DNA of 13,461 nt, from the NCBI GenBank assembly GCA_964444305.1, contig CAYUGQ010000078.1, positions 1 through 13,461 of the forward strand. The letters are read 5' to 3'. This DNA is from JAKFFN01 sp964444305 (GTDB taxonomy: Bacteria > Sumerlaeota > Sumerlaeia > Sumerlaeales > Sumerlaeaceae). Position numbers and translations under genes: made by a program. Below are positions 7,399 through 13,461 of this stretch, piece by piece. The notes below the pieces were generated by a model. That model saw nothing but the letters and a program-made list of their open reading frames with translations. It was not told the origin of the DNA and made no database searches. Numbering within the stretch: position 1 is the stretch's first letter; each line of letters opens with the position of its first letter.

Positions 7399-8979
7399 GT
7401 GAACAATGCACAATCCGATTCTGGCTATACCCGGCGCAATTTCCTTGGACACGTTGGTGCCCTTGGTCTGGGTGCAATCTTCCACTCACCCAGCGGGACC
7501 GCAAAAGTTGCTTCATCCGCAGAGGACAAAATACTGCCTAACGTCCCCGGCCTGATTTTTGAGAAATTCGAAGCGGGCGGCATTTCCCACTATTCCTACT
7601 TCATCGGCGATCCAATTTCCGGTGTAGCTGTCATCATTGATCCCAAGCGGGATGTGGATGATTACCTCGAGATGGCGGATAAACATCGCCTCAAGATAAC
7701 TCACGCGCTGGATACACATATCCACGCAGACTTTGTAACCGGAACCCGGGAGCTGAATCATCGTGTGGGAGCGATTTCCTGTGCCAGCATCGAAGGCGGC
7801 GCAGATTACGGTTATTCCATCAAGCCCCTGCGCCATGGCGACGTGATTGAAGCCGGCAACATCCGCCTGACGGTGATCCATACGCCCGGCCACACGCCAG
7901 AACATATATCTTTCCTCGCGGCGACAAAGTCCGCTCCGAACACGTATTGGGCGCTGTTTACCGGCGACTTTCTCTTTGCGGGATCCGTGGGACGGCCTGA
8001 TCTAATGGGCGTTGAAAACACTGACAAACTTGCGCACCTGCTTTATGAATCTCTGCAGACAGCTTATAAGGACCTGCCTGATGAACTGCCAATCTTCCCC
8101 GCCCACGGCCCGGGATCGCCGTGTGGAGCAGGCATTCTCGAACGGGGTGGGACTCCCACTCTGGGCGTTGAGCGCGAAAGCAACCCGGCCTTGCAATTTA
8201 CTGACGCCAACGCGTTCATCAAAAACCTGCTCGAAACCCAGCCACCAATTCCATACTACTGGCCCGGCATGAAACAGGTCAACGCAAAGGGTCCTGAAAT
8301 TCTTGGCGCCATACCGGACCCCCAGGCTTATGGGCCAAATGAATTTAAAAACCTGGTGGCCGACAAAGAGATCCAGCTCTTGGACACCAGGAACATGCTG
8401 GGTTTCGGCGGCGGCCACATTCCCGGCGCCTTGAACATCGGTTACTCTGAATCCGTCACTATGTGGGGCGGCTGGCTTCTTGACCCAAGACGGCCAATAG
8501 CCATAGTAACACCGTCCCAGGGGAACGCCCGCGAAGTAGCCAAATGGCTGGTGCGGGTGGGCCTGGAAAAGTTTGCCGGTACACTCCAGGGCGGTATGGA
8601 CGCCTGGACAAAACAGGCCGGGGAGTTTTCCAGCATTGGGCAGATGCCCGTCCAGGAACTCAACAAAATAACCGGCGATAAAAACTACCAGGTGCTGGAT
8701 GTACGGCAGCCCACCGAATGGGATCATGGCCACCTGCCCAATGCGCAGTACATGTTCCTGCCTGAGATTCCAGAGAGAATGAAAGAGCTGGATGCCAGCA
8801 AGCCCGTGATCACCTATTGTGGTACCGGCTACCGGGCCAGCATTGCAGCCAGCCTGCTTAAGCGAGGTGGATTCGACGTAAGCAGCGTTCCAGGCTCGTT
8901 CGATGCATGGCTTGCAGCAAAGTACGATGTCGTAGTGCCCGAAGCGCCGGGCAAAGCCTCCGACACTCGCCGCTTATAA
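7399..8979 (+). CDS. Tat-exported persulfide dioxygenase-rhodanese fusion (CstB architecture)
   Basis: This 526-residue protein starts at GTG 7399, with AAGGAG ten bases upstream. It opens with a twin-arginine signal (TRRNFLG, 11-17, then a Gly/Ala-rich core, cleavage near 41). Residues about 50-290 are a metallo-beta-lactamase fold of the ETHE1/CstB type: THIHADF gives His107, His109 and Asp111, with His165 in HTPGH, Asp190 in FTGDF and His236 in PAHGPGS. In ETHE1 the equivalents of His107, His165 and Asp190 bind Fe(II), and the enzyme oxidises persulfide to sulfite. A rhodanese-like domain (about 313-410) lacks the active-site cysteine (TPSQGN in its place). A second one (about 418-512) keeps it as Cys474 in YCGTGYRA. 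This pseudo-rhodanese plus rhodanese order is that of staphylococcal CstB, which makes thiosulfate from persulfide. Tat export fits a metalloenzyme folded before transport and would place the activity in the periplasm. First gene of the sulfur operon. Confidence 0.92.
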   Translation: MNNAQSDSGYTRRNFLGHVGALGLGAIFHSPSGTAKVASSAEDKILPNVPGLIFEKFEAGGISHYSYFIGDPISGVAVIIDPKRDVDDYLEMADKHRLKITHALDTHIHADFVTGTRELNHRVGAISCASIEGGADYGYSIKPLRHGDVIEAGNIRLTVIHTPGHTPEHISFLAATKSAPNTYWALFTGDFLFAGSVGRPDLMGVENTDKLAHLLYESLQTAYKDLPDELPIFPAHGPGSPCGAGILERGGTPTLGVERESNPALQFTDANAFIKNLLETQPPIPYYWPGMKQVNAKGPEILGAIPDPQAYGPNEFKNLVADKEIQLLDTRNMLGFGGGHIPGALNIGYSESVTMWGGWLLDPRRPIAIVTPSQGNAREVAKWLVRVGLEKFAGTLQGGMDAWTKQAGEFSSIGQMPVQELNKITGDKNYQVLDVRQPTEWDHGHLPNAQYMFLPEIPERMKELDASKPVITYCGTGYRASIAASLLKRGGFDVSSVPGSFDAWLAAKYDVVVPEAPGKASDTRRL

Positions 8980-9005
8980 TCCATCTTTATACTTGGAGAT
9001 TTACC

Positions 9006-10640
9006 ATGAAGAAATTTTTAGCTACCCTCGTGGGTGGAATCGCCGCGGCGAGCCTGGCGACTTCTGCCGTTTCAGCGGCGAGTGCGCCGATCGGAAATGT
9101 TTCAACGGATCAGCGCCGTGTCTCGCTTGCCTATGTTACAGATATTCACGCACAGCTTGAGCCACACCCAGAGCTATTCTGGCATGACGGCAACGAAGAA
9201 TATGTCCGCGACGTGGGCGGACTCAGTCGCATCGCAACGGTGTTCAATGAGTTGCGCGCGCAGCGGCCTGGCGAAATGGTTTTCATCGATGGTGGCGACA
9301 CAATCCAGGGCTCCGGCCCTGCCGCCTGGACTAATGGCAAGGTTGTCGTTGAGCCAATGAACTCCCTGGGCCTGGACCTCGCCGTACCTGGAAACTGGTC
9401 TGTAGTATATGGTGCAGAGGCATGGAAAGAACGCGCCGCTGAGTTTAACTACCAGATGATTGCCGCCAACATGGCAGACGAATCTGGCAAACTTCTCTTC
9501 GAGCCATACGCTATCAAAGAAATTAACGGTGTGCGGTTAGGAATCATAGGTTTCACTGAGCCTGATATCCCGGTGCGTCAGCCCCCATTCATGAGCGAAG
9601 GGCTGACGTTTGAGAACGCTGAAGTGCTGCAGCCACTGGTGGATAAAGTGCGGCAGCAGGAAGGCGTGGATGTCGTCGTGATCGTCTCCCATATTGGCCT
9701 CCCGCGTGCGGTTGGCCTGGCCGACACGCTAGAAGGCGCCGACATTATACTGTCAGCAGACAGCCACGAACGCACCTATGAACCTATCATTCGAGGTGAG
9801 ACCTGGGTGGTTGAGGCTGGTGCGTTCGGCTCGTTCGTGGGGCTTCTGGATATTACTCTCGATGCCCAGAACGAGATTACCGACCGCTCATGGCGCCTGA
9901 TTGAGCTAAGGCCGGAACACTTTCCTGAGGACCCTGAAGTTAAGCAGGTCGTCGACAACGCACTAGCCCCTCATCGCGAACGAATGAACCAGGTTATCGG
10001 TTACACCAATACTTGGCTTTCCCGCTACCGGGTGCTCAACACGTCCATTGATAACATTGTCGCCGAGGCAATCCGGTCAGCGACGGGTGCCGACATCGGA
10101 CTAAGCAACGGTTACCGGTTTTCTCCTCCCACGGCTCCGGGTGCCATCACCGAGGCCGACCTGTGGACCTGGCTGCCCATTGACCTTCAGCTAAAAGCAG
10201 GTGTGGCCAGCGGCGAGCAGTTGCAAAAGTATTGGGAGAAGGAGCTGGAGAATGTTTTCTCCACCGATCCCGACAGGCTCTTTGGCGGATGGCTGCCCCG
10301 AATAGCCGGATTAACAGTCCAGTTTCGCAGGCAGGCTGACCCCGACCAGCGGGTCGAGATGCTCCTGGTTAATGATCAGCTACTCGATCTTAAAAAGGAA
10401 TACCGCATCGCCGCCGGACACAGCCCCGGGGCACCAGTAGAAAACATCCACCGCGTGGCGGGCTGCCAGCTCATCCGCAAGATGGAGGCGAGCACCCACG
10501 ACGCCGTGCGCCATTATCTGGCGACTCATTCGCCGATTCCATCGGAGGGTGACCCCAACGTTCGCTGCATCGATTGCACCGGCGTTATCCGGTCGCAGTA
10601 CCTGGAAGAGTTCGTAGCGGCTGATAACGCGCCCGGCTGA
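9006..10640 (+). CDS. Exported SoxB-like / 5'-nucleotidase-family metallophosphoesterase
   Basis: The 544-residue product starts at ATG 9006 (GGAG eight bases upstream) with a signal peptide (cleavage near residue 26). Residues about 38-300 are a calcineurin-like metallophosphoesterase domain: DIH (46-48), DGGDTIQGS (Asp98), GNW (Asn130) and VSHIGLP (His229). Residues about 330-510 are a 5'-nucleotidase C-terminal domain with DNIVAEAIRSATGADIGLSNG, a pattern shared with SoxB. SoxB removes sulfate from cysteine S-thiosulfonate on SoxYZ in the periplasm. Two deviations stand out: the catalytic NHE of nucleotidases is NWS, and the usual GHTH metal motif is ADSH (251-254), with Asp in place of the first His. 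The C terminus has CIDC (521-524). No soxYZ, soxA, soxX or soxC is present here. It sits 26 bases after the CstB-like gene. Hydrolysis of an oxidised sulfur adduct is my inference; a nucleotidase is the alternative. Confidence 0.85.
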   Translation: MKKFLATLVGGIAAASLATSAVSAASAPIGNVSTDQRRVSLAYVTDIHAQLEPHPELFWHDGNEEYVRDVGGLSRIATVFNELRAQRPGEMVFIDGGDTIQGSGPAAWTNGKVVVEPMNSLGLDLAVPGNWSVVYGAEAWKERAAEFNYQMIAANMADESGKLLFEPYAIKEINGVRLGIIGFTEPDIPVRQPPFMSEGLTFENAEVLQPLVDKVRQQEGVDVVVIVSHIGLPRAVGLADTLEGADIILSADSHERTYEPIIRGETWVVEAGAFGSFVGLLDITLDAQNEITDRSWRLIELRPEHFPEDPEVKQVVDNALAPHRERMNQVIGYTNTWLSRYRVLNTSIDNIVAEAIRSATGADIGLSNGYRFSPPTAPGAITEADLWTWLPIDLQLKAGVASGEQLQKYWEKELENVFSTDPDRLFGGWLPRIAGLTVQFRRQADPDQRVEMLLVNDQLLDLKKEYRIAAGHSPGAPVENIHRVAGCQLIRKMEASTHDAVRHYLATHSPIPSEGDPNVRCIDCTGVIRSQYLEEFVAADNAPG

Positions 10641-10696
10641 ACTCCTCCCTCACCCGTTAAAACCAAACCGTAAACCAAAGGAGCTGGATAGAACCC

Positions 10697-11245
10697 ATGC
10701 ATAACCCTGCCACAAAACACAGACGTACCCGAGTCGCGCTGGCCACAATGACACTGGTCGCCATGGCCGTCATTGTTCCTGCGTCGCTCCATGCGCAGAC
10801 ACAGGAGTCGCCGGACGAGCGCCCGGTCATCGGACTGAAATATGAAGACCTCGTAAAGACAGTGTACCACGTGACGGCGTACGAGATGAAAGACGGCGTC
10901 AGCAAGGGCCTCTCTGACCTGAAAGGGACCCACGAAGGCTATGTGAAAGCCGGTGTCAAACCTGCCGACATCCAGATGACAGCCGTCTTTCATTCCAAGG
11001 CATCGCCGCACCTTTTGACGGATGACGCCTGGGACAGACACCACAACACGACCGGTGGAAACCCCAACACCGCCCTGATCGAGGAACTTACGCGTATGGG
11101 CGTGGACCTGGAACTGTGCGATCTCGCCCGCACCGGCAATGAGTGGTCGAAAAGTGAGATTCACCCCGACGTGACCCTCGTGGGCAATGCGTTCCACCGA
11201 CTTGTGGAGCTGCAGGCCCAGGGCTTCCTCTACGTGAAGTTCTAA
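10697..11245 (+). CDS. Exported DsrE-like sulfur-carrier protein, copy 1
   Basis: This 182-residue protein starts at ATG 10697, with AAAGGAG 13 bases upstream, rather far. A long basic N terminus and a hydrophobic stretch (residues 13-31) make a signal peptide ending at LHA-Q. The mature part is a DsrE-type domain, about residues 52-182, with one cysteine, Cys141 in VDLELC, at the position used by DsrE/TusD-type proteins to carry persulfide sulfur. The C-terminal FHRLVELQAQGFLYVKF is the typical family ending. It is clearly a paralogue of the gene at 12501-13004, but the residues after the cysteine differ (CDLARTG against CGDTMRQ), with a short insertion before the DVTLVGNAF strand. Cytoplasmic DsrEFH and TusBCD relay sulfur inside the cell; export implies a periplasmic carrier here. 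Confidence 0.85.
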   Translation: MHNPATKHRRTRVALATMTLVAMAVIVPASLHAQTQESPDERPVIGLKYEDLVKTVYHVTAYEMKDGVSKGLSDLKGTHEGYVKAGVKPADIQMTAVFHSKASPHLLTDDAWDRHHNTTGGNPNTALIEELTRMGVDLELCDLARTGNEWSKSEIHPDVTLVGNAFHRLVELQAQGFLYVKF

Positions 11246-11272
11246 ACTCCCAATACAAAGGAATGATGAACT

Positions 11273-11803
11273 ATGAAACCGTTGAACTCCCCAAAAAAGG
11301 CCTCATCCAAAGCCCCCCGATGGCTTGGTACAGGATTGCTGTCAGCGCTGCTGTTGACGACGTCAGCCTATGGGATGTCCGCCCAGACAGAAATACAAGT
11401 GACGGCGACGACCGCACCGGTAACCCAGATGGAATGGCGGACCGACCTGGATGCGACTTTGACCGAAGCGCAGAAAGAGGACAAACTAGTGCTGTTACGT
11501 TTCACGGCCGACTGGTGTGCGCCGTGCCGCGTGATGGATGCGCGCGTGTGGCCAGAGACGAAAGTACAGTCGGCCCTAAAGGAAAAGTACCTGATCGTTA
11601 AAAGCGACATCGACATCCAGGCCAACATCGCATCCGCGCGCAAGTACGGCGTGCATGCCGTGCCGACACTGCTGGTGCTGGATGGCGAGGGCAAGGAGAT
11701 CCAACGCGGCGGATTCATGAGCGCTGAGGCGCTGCTGAAGTTCTTGGATGCCGCCGCGACGGCAACAGACGAATCTGAGGCGACCGCCAGCGTTAACTTA
11801 TAG
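11273..11803 (+). CDS. Exported thioredoxin-like protein (WCAPC)
   Basis: The 176-residue protein starts at ATG 11273, with AAAGGA ten bases upstream. The N terminus has many basic residues, then a hydrophobic signal (residues 17-34, cleavage near SAQ at 36-38). The thioredoxin fold occupies about residues 55-160: FTADWCAPCRVMD has the redox pair Cys82/Cys85, and VHAVPTLLVLDG has the cis-proline Pro131. The body resembles DsbD C-terminal or thioredoxin_7-type domains more than classical thioredoxin. The last 15 residues are a low-complexity Ala/Thr/Glu tail. It lies 27 bases after DsrE copy 1 and one base before the regulator. In this context it may reduce persulfides or disulfides on the DsrE-like proteins or the rhodanese. 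Its own electron donor, such as a DsbD/CcdA protein, is not in the window. Confidence 0.88.
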   Translation: MKPLNSPKKASSKAPRWLGTGLLSALLLTTSAYGMSAQTEIQVTATTAPVTQMEWRTDLDATLTEAQKEDKLVLLRFTADWCAPCRVMDARVWPETKVQSALKEKYLIVKSDIDIQANIASARKYGVHAVPTLLVLDGEGKEIQRGGFMSAEALLKFLDAAATATDESEATASVNL

Positions 11804-11804
11804 C

Positions 11805-12470
11805 ATGGACAGTCCCCTTGTTGAAAAAAACGAAGCCATCTTCTGCATGCTTGCGAAAATCGGCGATGCCATTTCCAGCCCAAAACGACTGAAAATCATG
11901 AGCCTGCTGAGCCAGAGTGAAAAGACAGTGGAACAACTTGCCGGAATGTCTGGCCAGTCCATTGCCGCCACCAGCGCTCACCTGAAAGTACTCAGAGCTT
12001 CCGGTCTTGTGATTTCGCGCAAGGAAGGCCGCCATGTGCGCTGTGGCCTGGCAGGAGATAGTGTCGTTCGGCTGATGATGATACTGCGTCAACTGGGGGA
12101 AGAACTGATGCCTGAGATCCGGGAGATCCTGCGGGACTATTTTGAACGCCCCGAGACCCTGTCTACGCTGACGATGGAAGAAGTGCTTGAGGAGGTCCGC
12201 AAACAGCGGATCATCCTTCTGGATCTCCGCAATGAAGACGAGTTCATGGCGGGTCATCTGCCAGGAGCGAAGCATATGCCTGCGGCTGAACTGGCACGGC
12301 ACATCGCCGAGCTGCCGGCCGACAAGCCAATCCTGGCCTACTGTCGTGGCCCGTATTGCGTAGCATCCATGAACGGGGTGCTTGCTCTAAAGGAGCAGGG
12401 CCTCCAGGCGCGCCGGCTGTCCTTTGGCGTGCCAGAGTGGAAGGCTGCGGGCCTTCCGCTTATCCACTAA
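11805..12470 (+). CDS. ArsR-family repressor fused to a rhodanese domain
   Basis: I take ATG 11805 (221 residues), one base after the stop of the thioredoxin gene. There is no Shine-Dalgarno site, so translation is probably coupled. Residues about 10-110 form an ArsR/SmtB winged helix: SSPKRLKIMSLL, then the recognition region SGQSIAATSAHLKVLRASGLV and the wing SRKEGRHVRC. The metal site ELCVC of ArsR/SmtB is absent. Residues about 123-218 form a rhodanese domain with LLDLRNEDEFMAGHLPGAKH and the loop YCRGPYC (Cys180, Cys185). Cys14 and Cys80 are the other cysteines. ArsR-rhodanese fusions are a known widespread type. It is the only product here that should stay in the cytoplasm. The rhodanese may report sulfane sulfur to the DNA-binding domain, releasing the operator at 7328-7360; this is inference. 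Confidence 0.92.
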   Translation: MDSPLVEKNEAIFCMLAKIGDAISSPKRLKIMSLLSQSEKTVEQLAGMSGQSIAATSAHLKVLRASGLVISRKEGRHVRCGLAGDSVVRLMMILRQLGEELMPEIREILRDYFERPETLSTLTMEEVLEEVRKQRIILLDLRNEDEFMAGHLPGAKHMPAAELARHIAELPADKPILAYCRGPYCVASMNGVLALKEQGLQARRLSFGVPEWKAAGLPLIH

Positions 12471-12500
12471 CCTACTTTTTATCTACTAAGGAAGGATTTT

Positions 12501-13004
12501 ATGATGAAGTCCATCTACCGAGTGATGGTTGCTGTCCTGGTCGCGATGGCGGTTATGCCGCTGTCAGCCCAGGAGACGAAGATTGTTCCGCTGCAAAAGA
12601 AGAGCAATGTCAAAGCCGTGTTCCAGGTGAGTGACGCGAAGGAGCATGAAGGGGTGCACAAGGGACTCTTTTATGCGCGGAAGATTATGGGCGGTTACGC
12701 GAAGCAGGGTGTGCCAGCGAGTGAGATTGACCTGCGTCTTGTGTACCACAGCGGGGCCATCCCGGCGCTGCTGAAGGATGAGGCGTATCGGCGCCTGACG
12801 GATACCACGGGACCGAACCCAAACAAAGCTATTGTCGCGGAGCTGGTTGAGCTTGGTGTCCATCTTGAGATCTGCGGCGACACAATGCGGCAGAAGGATG
12901 TAAAGCCAGAGGATCTGCTCCCGGGCGTGAACATAGTCCCCGGCGCCTTCCCGAGGCTGGTTGATCTGCAGGCAGCGGGCTACGCCTACATTAAGTTTGA
13001 GTAA
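12501..13004 (+). CDS. Exported DsrE-like sulfur-carrier protein, copy 2
   Basis: The product has 167 residues from ATG 12501. The next codon (12504) is also ATG and has better spacing to the ribosome site GGAAGG (12490-12495), so the true start may be one codon later. A signal peptide spans residues 1-23 (cleavage at LSA-Q). The DsrE-type domain runs from about residue 37 to the end: SNVKAVFQVSD, DLRLVYHSGAIPALL, then HLEICGDTM with the single cysteine Cys125, and FPRLVDLQAAGYAYIKFE. This is the standard form of the exported DsrE-like family; copy 1 at 10697-11245 is the more divergent. It is the last gene of the operon and is followed by a GC-rich hairpin. A persulfide-carrying role on Cys125 in the periplasm is inferred from family and context. 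Confidence 0.88.
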   Translation: MMKSIYRVMVAVLVAMAVMPLSAQETKIVPLQKKSNVKAVFQVSDAKEHEGVHKGLFYARKIMGGYAKQGVPASEIDLRLVYHSGAIPALLKDEAYRRLTDTTGPNPNKAIVAELVELGVHLEICGDTMRQKDVKPEDLLPGVNIVPGAFPRLVDLQAAGYAYIKFE

Positions 13005-13026
13005 GCGGCTTAAACATCCCTCGTCG

Positions 13027-13053
13027 TTTCGGGGGCTGCTGCAACCCCCGAAA
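13027..13053 (+). terminator. GC-rich hairpin at the end of the sulfur operon
   Basis: TTTCGGGGG (13027-13035) pairs perfectly with CCCCCGAAA (13045-13053) around a 9-base loop, 23 bases after the last operon stop. It is followed by A rather than T on the plus strand, so it lacks the U-run of a standard Rho-independent terminator; it could still end or protect the transcript. Bases 13054-13160 show nothing else I can support. Confidence 0.5.
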
Positions 13054-13160
13054 AACGCTAATCAGAAGTACGGGAGTTGGCAGTACAAAGAGCAGTAGTA
13101 AAAAAGCGATGGCTCCCCGCTCTGGATCACACACGAACTGCTTTGCCCAGGCTGGTGGAT

Positions 13161-13461
13161 ATGCAAACAGTGCACTATCACCGTAAGGGCCGGGCCCTAG
13201 TTTTCTCCGTTTCAAAGCCAGCCGCAAACTGGCCCGGTAAAAGCCGCCGAAGTGCTTGGAAGCAGAATCCGATTATAGTAGCGTTAAAACTCCAGGAACA
13301 ACTGGAAGCACTGCCAGAAAAAACACATGGTGCGCTGGCAAAGCAGATCGGTGTTAGTAGAGGCAGGGTCTGCCAGTATCTTCGTCTGCTGGCACTGCCA
13401 TCGTCTGTTGTTTCATTTATGGCGGACCCAGCTAACGAAGAAACTGCGAAAGCAATCTCAG
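13161..13461 (+). CDS. Partial gene with ParB/recombinase-type helix-turn-helix (runs off right edge)
   Basis: An open frame runs from ATG 13161 to the window end (100 residues, no stop). A GGTGG sits only two bases before the ATG, so the start is uncertain. The N-terminal 40 residues are basic (HYHRKGRALVFSVSKP). From about residue 38 the sequence reads NPIIVALKLQEQLEALPE, then a helix-turn-helix: GALAKQIGVSRGRVCQYLRLL (about 57-77). This order of NP-helix, [A/L]A-x-x-x-GVSR-x-R-V-x-Q-x-L-R-L-L is that of ParB/KorB-like DNA-binding helices and of small proteins or domains found beside site-specific recombinases. The codons stay in frame and make sense throughout, which supports a real gene. 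It may mark the border of a mobile or integrated segment, but no recombinase is visible within the window. Confidence 0.6.
   Translation, partial: MQTVHYHRKGRALVFSVSKPAANWPGKSRRSAWKQNPIIVALKLQEQLEALPEKTHGALAKQIGVSRGRVCQYLRLLALPSSVVSFMADPANEETAKAIS

Noticed and set aside
10526..11197. Minus-strand frame of 223 residues.
   Set aside because: It is antisense to the SoxB-like and DsrE genes, both of which have family motifs and ribosome sites on the plus strand.
11844..12044. Cys14 and Cys80 of the ArsR-rhodanese protein are 66 residues apart, like the sensing cysteines of SqrR (Cys41/Cys107) and BigR as I recall them.
   Set aside because: In SqrR/BigR/YgaV the first cysteine follows the conserved RLxIL helix and the second lies near the C-terminal helix. 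Here Cys14 lies before SPKRLKI and Cys80 lies at the wing, so the positions do not correspond and the spacing is a coincidence.
13187..13205. GGGCCGGGCCC followed by TTTT, as a possible terminator.
   Set aside because: The usable stem is only about four pairs once a loop is allowed, and it lies inside the open frame of the right-edge gene.
12991..13227. Minus-strand frame of 78 residues with a Leu-rich hydrophobic stretch.
   Set aside because: It spans the hairpin after the operon, the end of DsrE copy 2 and the start of the right-edge gene, and has no clear ribosome site. The hydrophobic stretch comes from low-complexity DNA.
1..13461. CRISPR arrays, tRNA or rRNA genes, insertion sequences.
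   Set aside because: I saw no regularly spaced repeats, no tRNA-like cloverleaf, no rRNA sequence and no transposase motif with terminal inverted repeats.

Overview
The window reads like a chromosomal segment of a Gram-negative bacterium of middling GC. Most products carry Sec-type or Tat-type export signals, one has a peptidoglycan-binding SPOR domain, and most ribosome sites are AAGGAG-like. I cannot fix the lineage. The mix of sulfur enzymes, a large secreted glycosidase-like protein and many exported orphans would suit a marine or sediment gammaproteobacterium or a Verrucomicrobiota/Kiritimatiellota-type organism, but this is inference.

Left part, minus strand (1-4063). A partial membrane-anchored protein leaves the left edge (start 122). 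Bases 123-398 hold no gene I can support, only a strong hairpin (234-270). To the right lies a tightly packed minus-strand cluster, transcribed from about 4.1 kb leftwards: a SPOR-domain protein (4063-2687), a small secreted six-cysteine protein (2690-2358), an exported protein of unknown function (2367-1483), and a frameshifted relative of that protein (1342-399). The first three genes overlap by 4 and 10 bases. A run of ten C (ten G on the coding strand) sits in the upstream promoter region.

Middle (4262-7219, plus strand). One large secreted protein combines a carbohydrate-binding-like beta domain, a TIM-barrel glycoside-hydrolase-like core and an inserted small beta module. It diverges from the minus-strand cluster.

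Right part, plus strand (7328-13053). This is the most interesting piece. A palindromic ArsR-type operator overlaps a promoter (7328-7360), followed by six co-directional genes: a Tat-exported persulfide dioxygenase-rhodanese of CstB architecture, an exported SoxB-like metallophosphoesterase with altered metal-site residues, an exported DsrE-like protein, an exported thioredoxin-like protein (WCAPC), an ArsR-rhodanese fusion regulator, and a second exported DsrE-like protein. A GC-rich hairpin follows. Every product except the regulator appears to act outside the cytoplasm. The set looks like a self-regulated pathway for carrying and oxidising sulfane sulfur (persulfide, polysulfide or thiosulfate) in the periplasm. 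A partial gene with a ParB/recombinase-type helix-turn-helix runs off the right edge.
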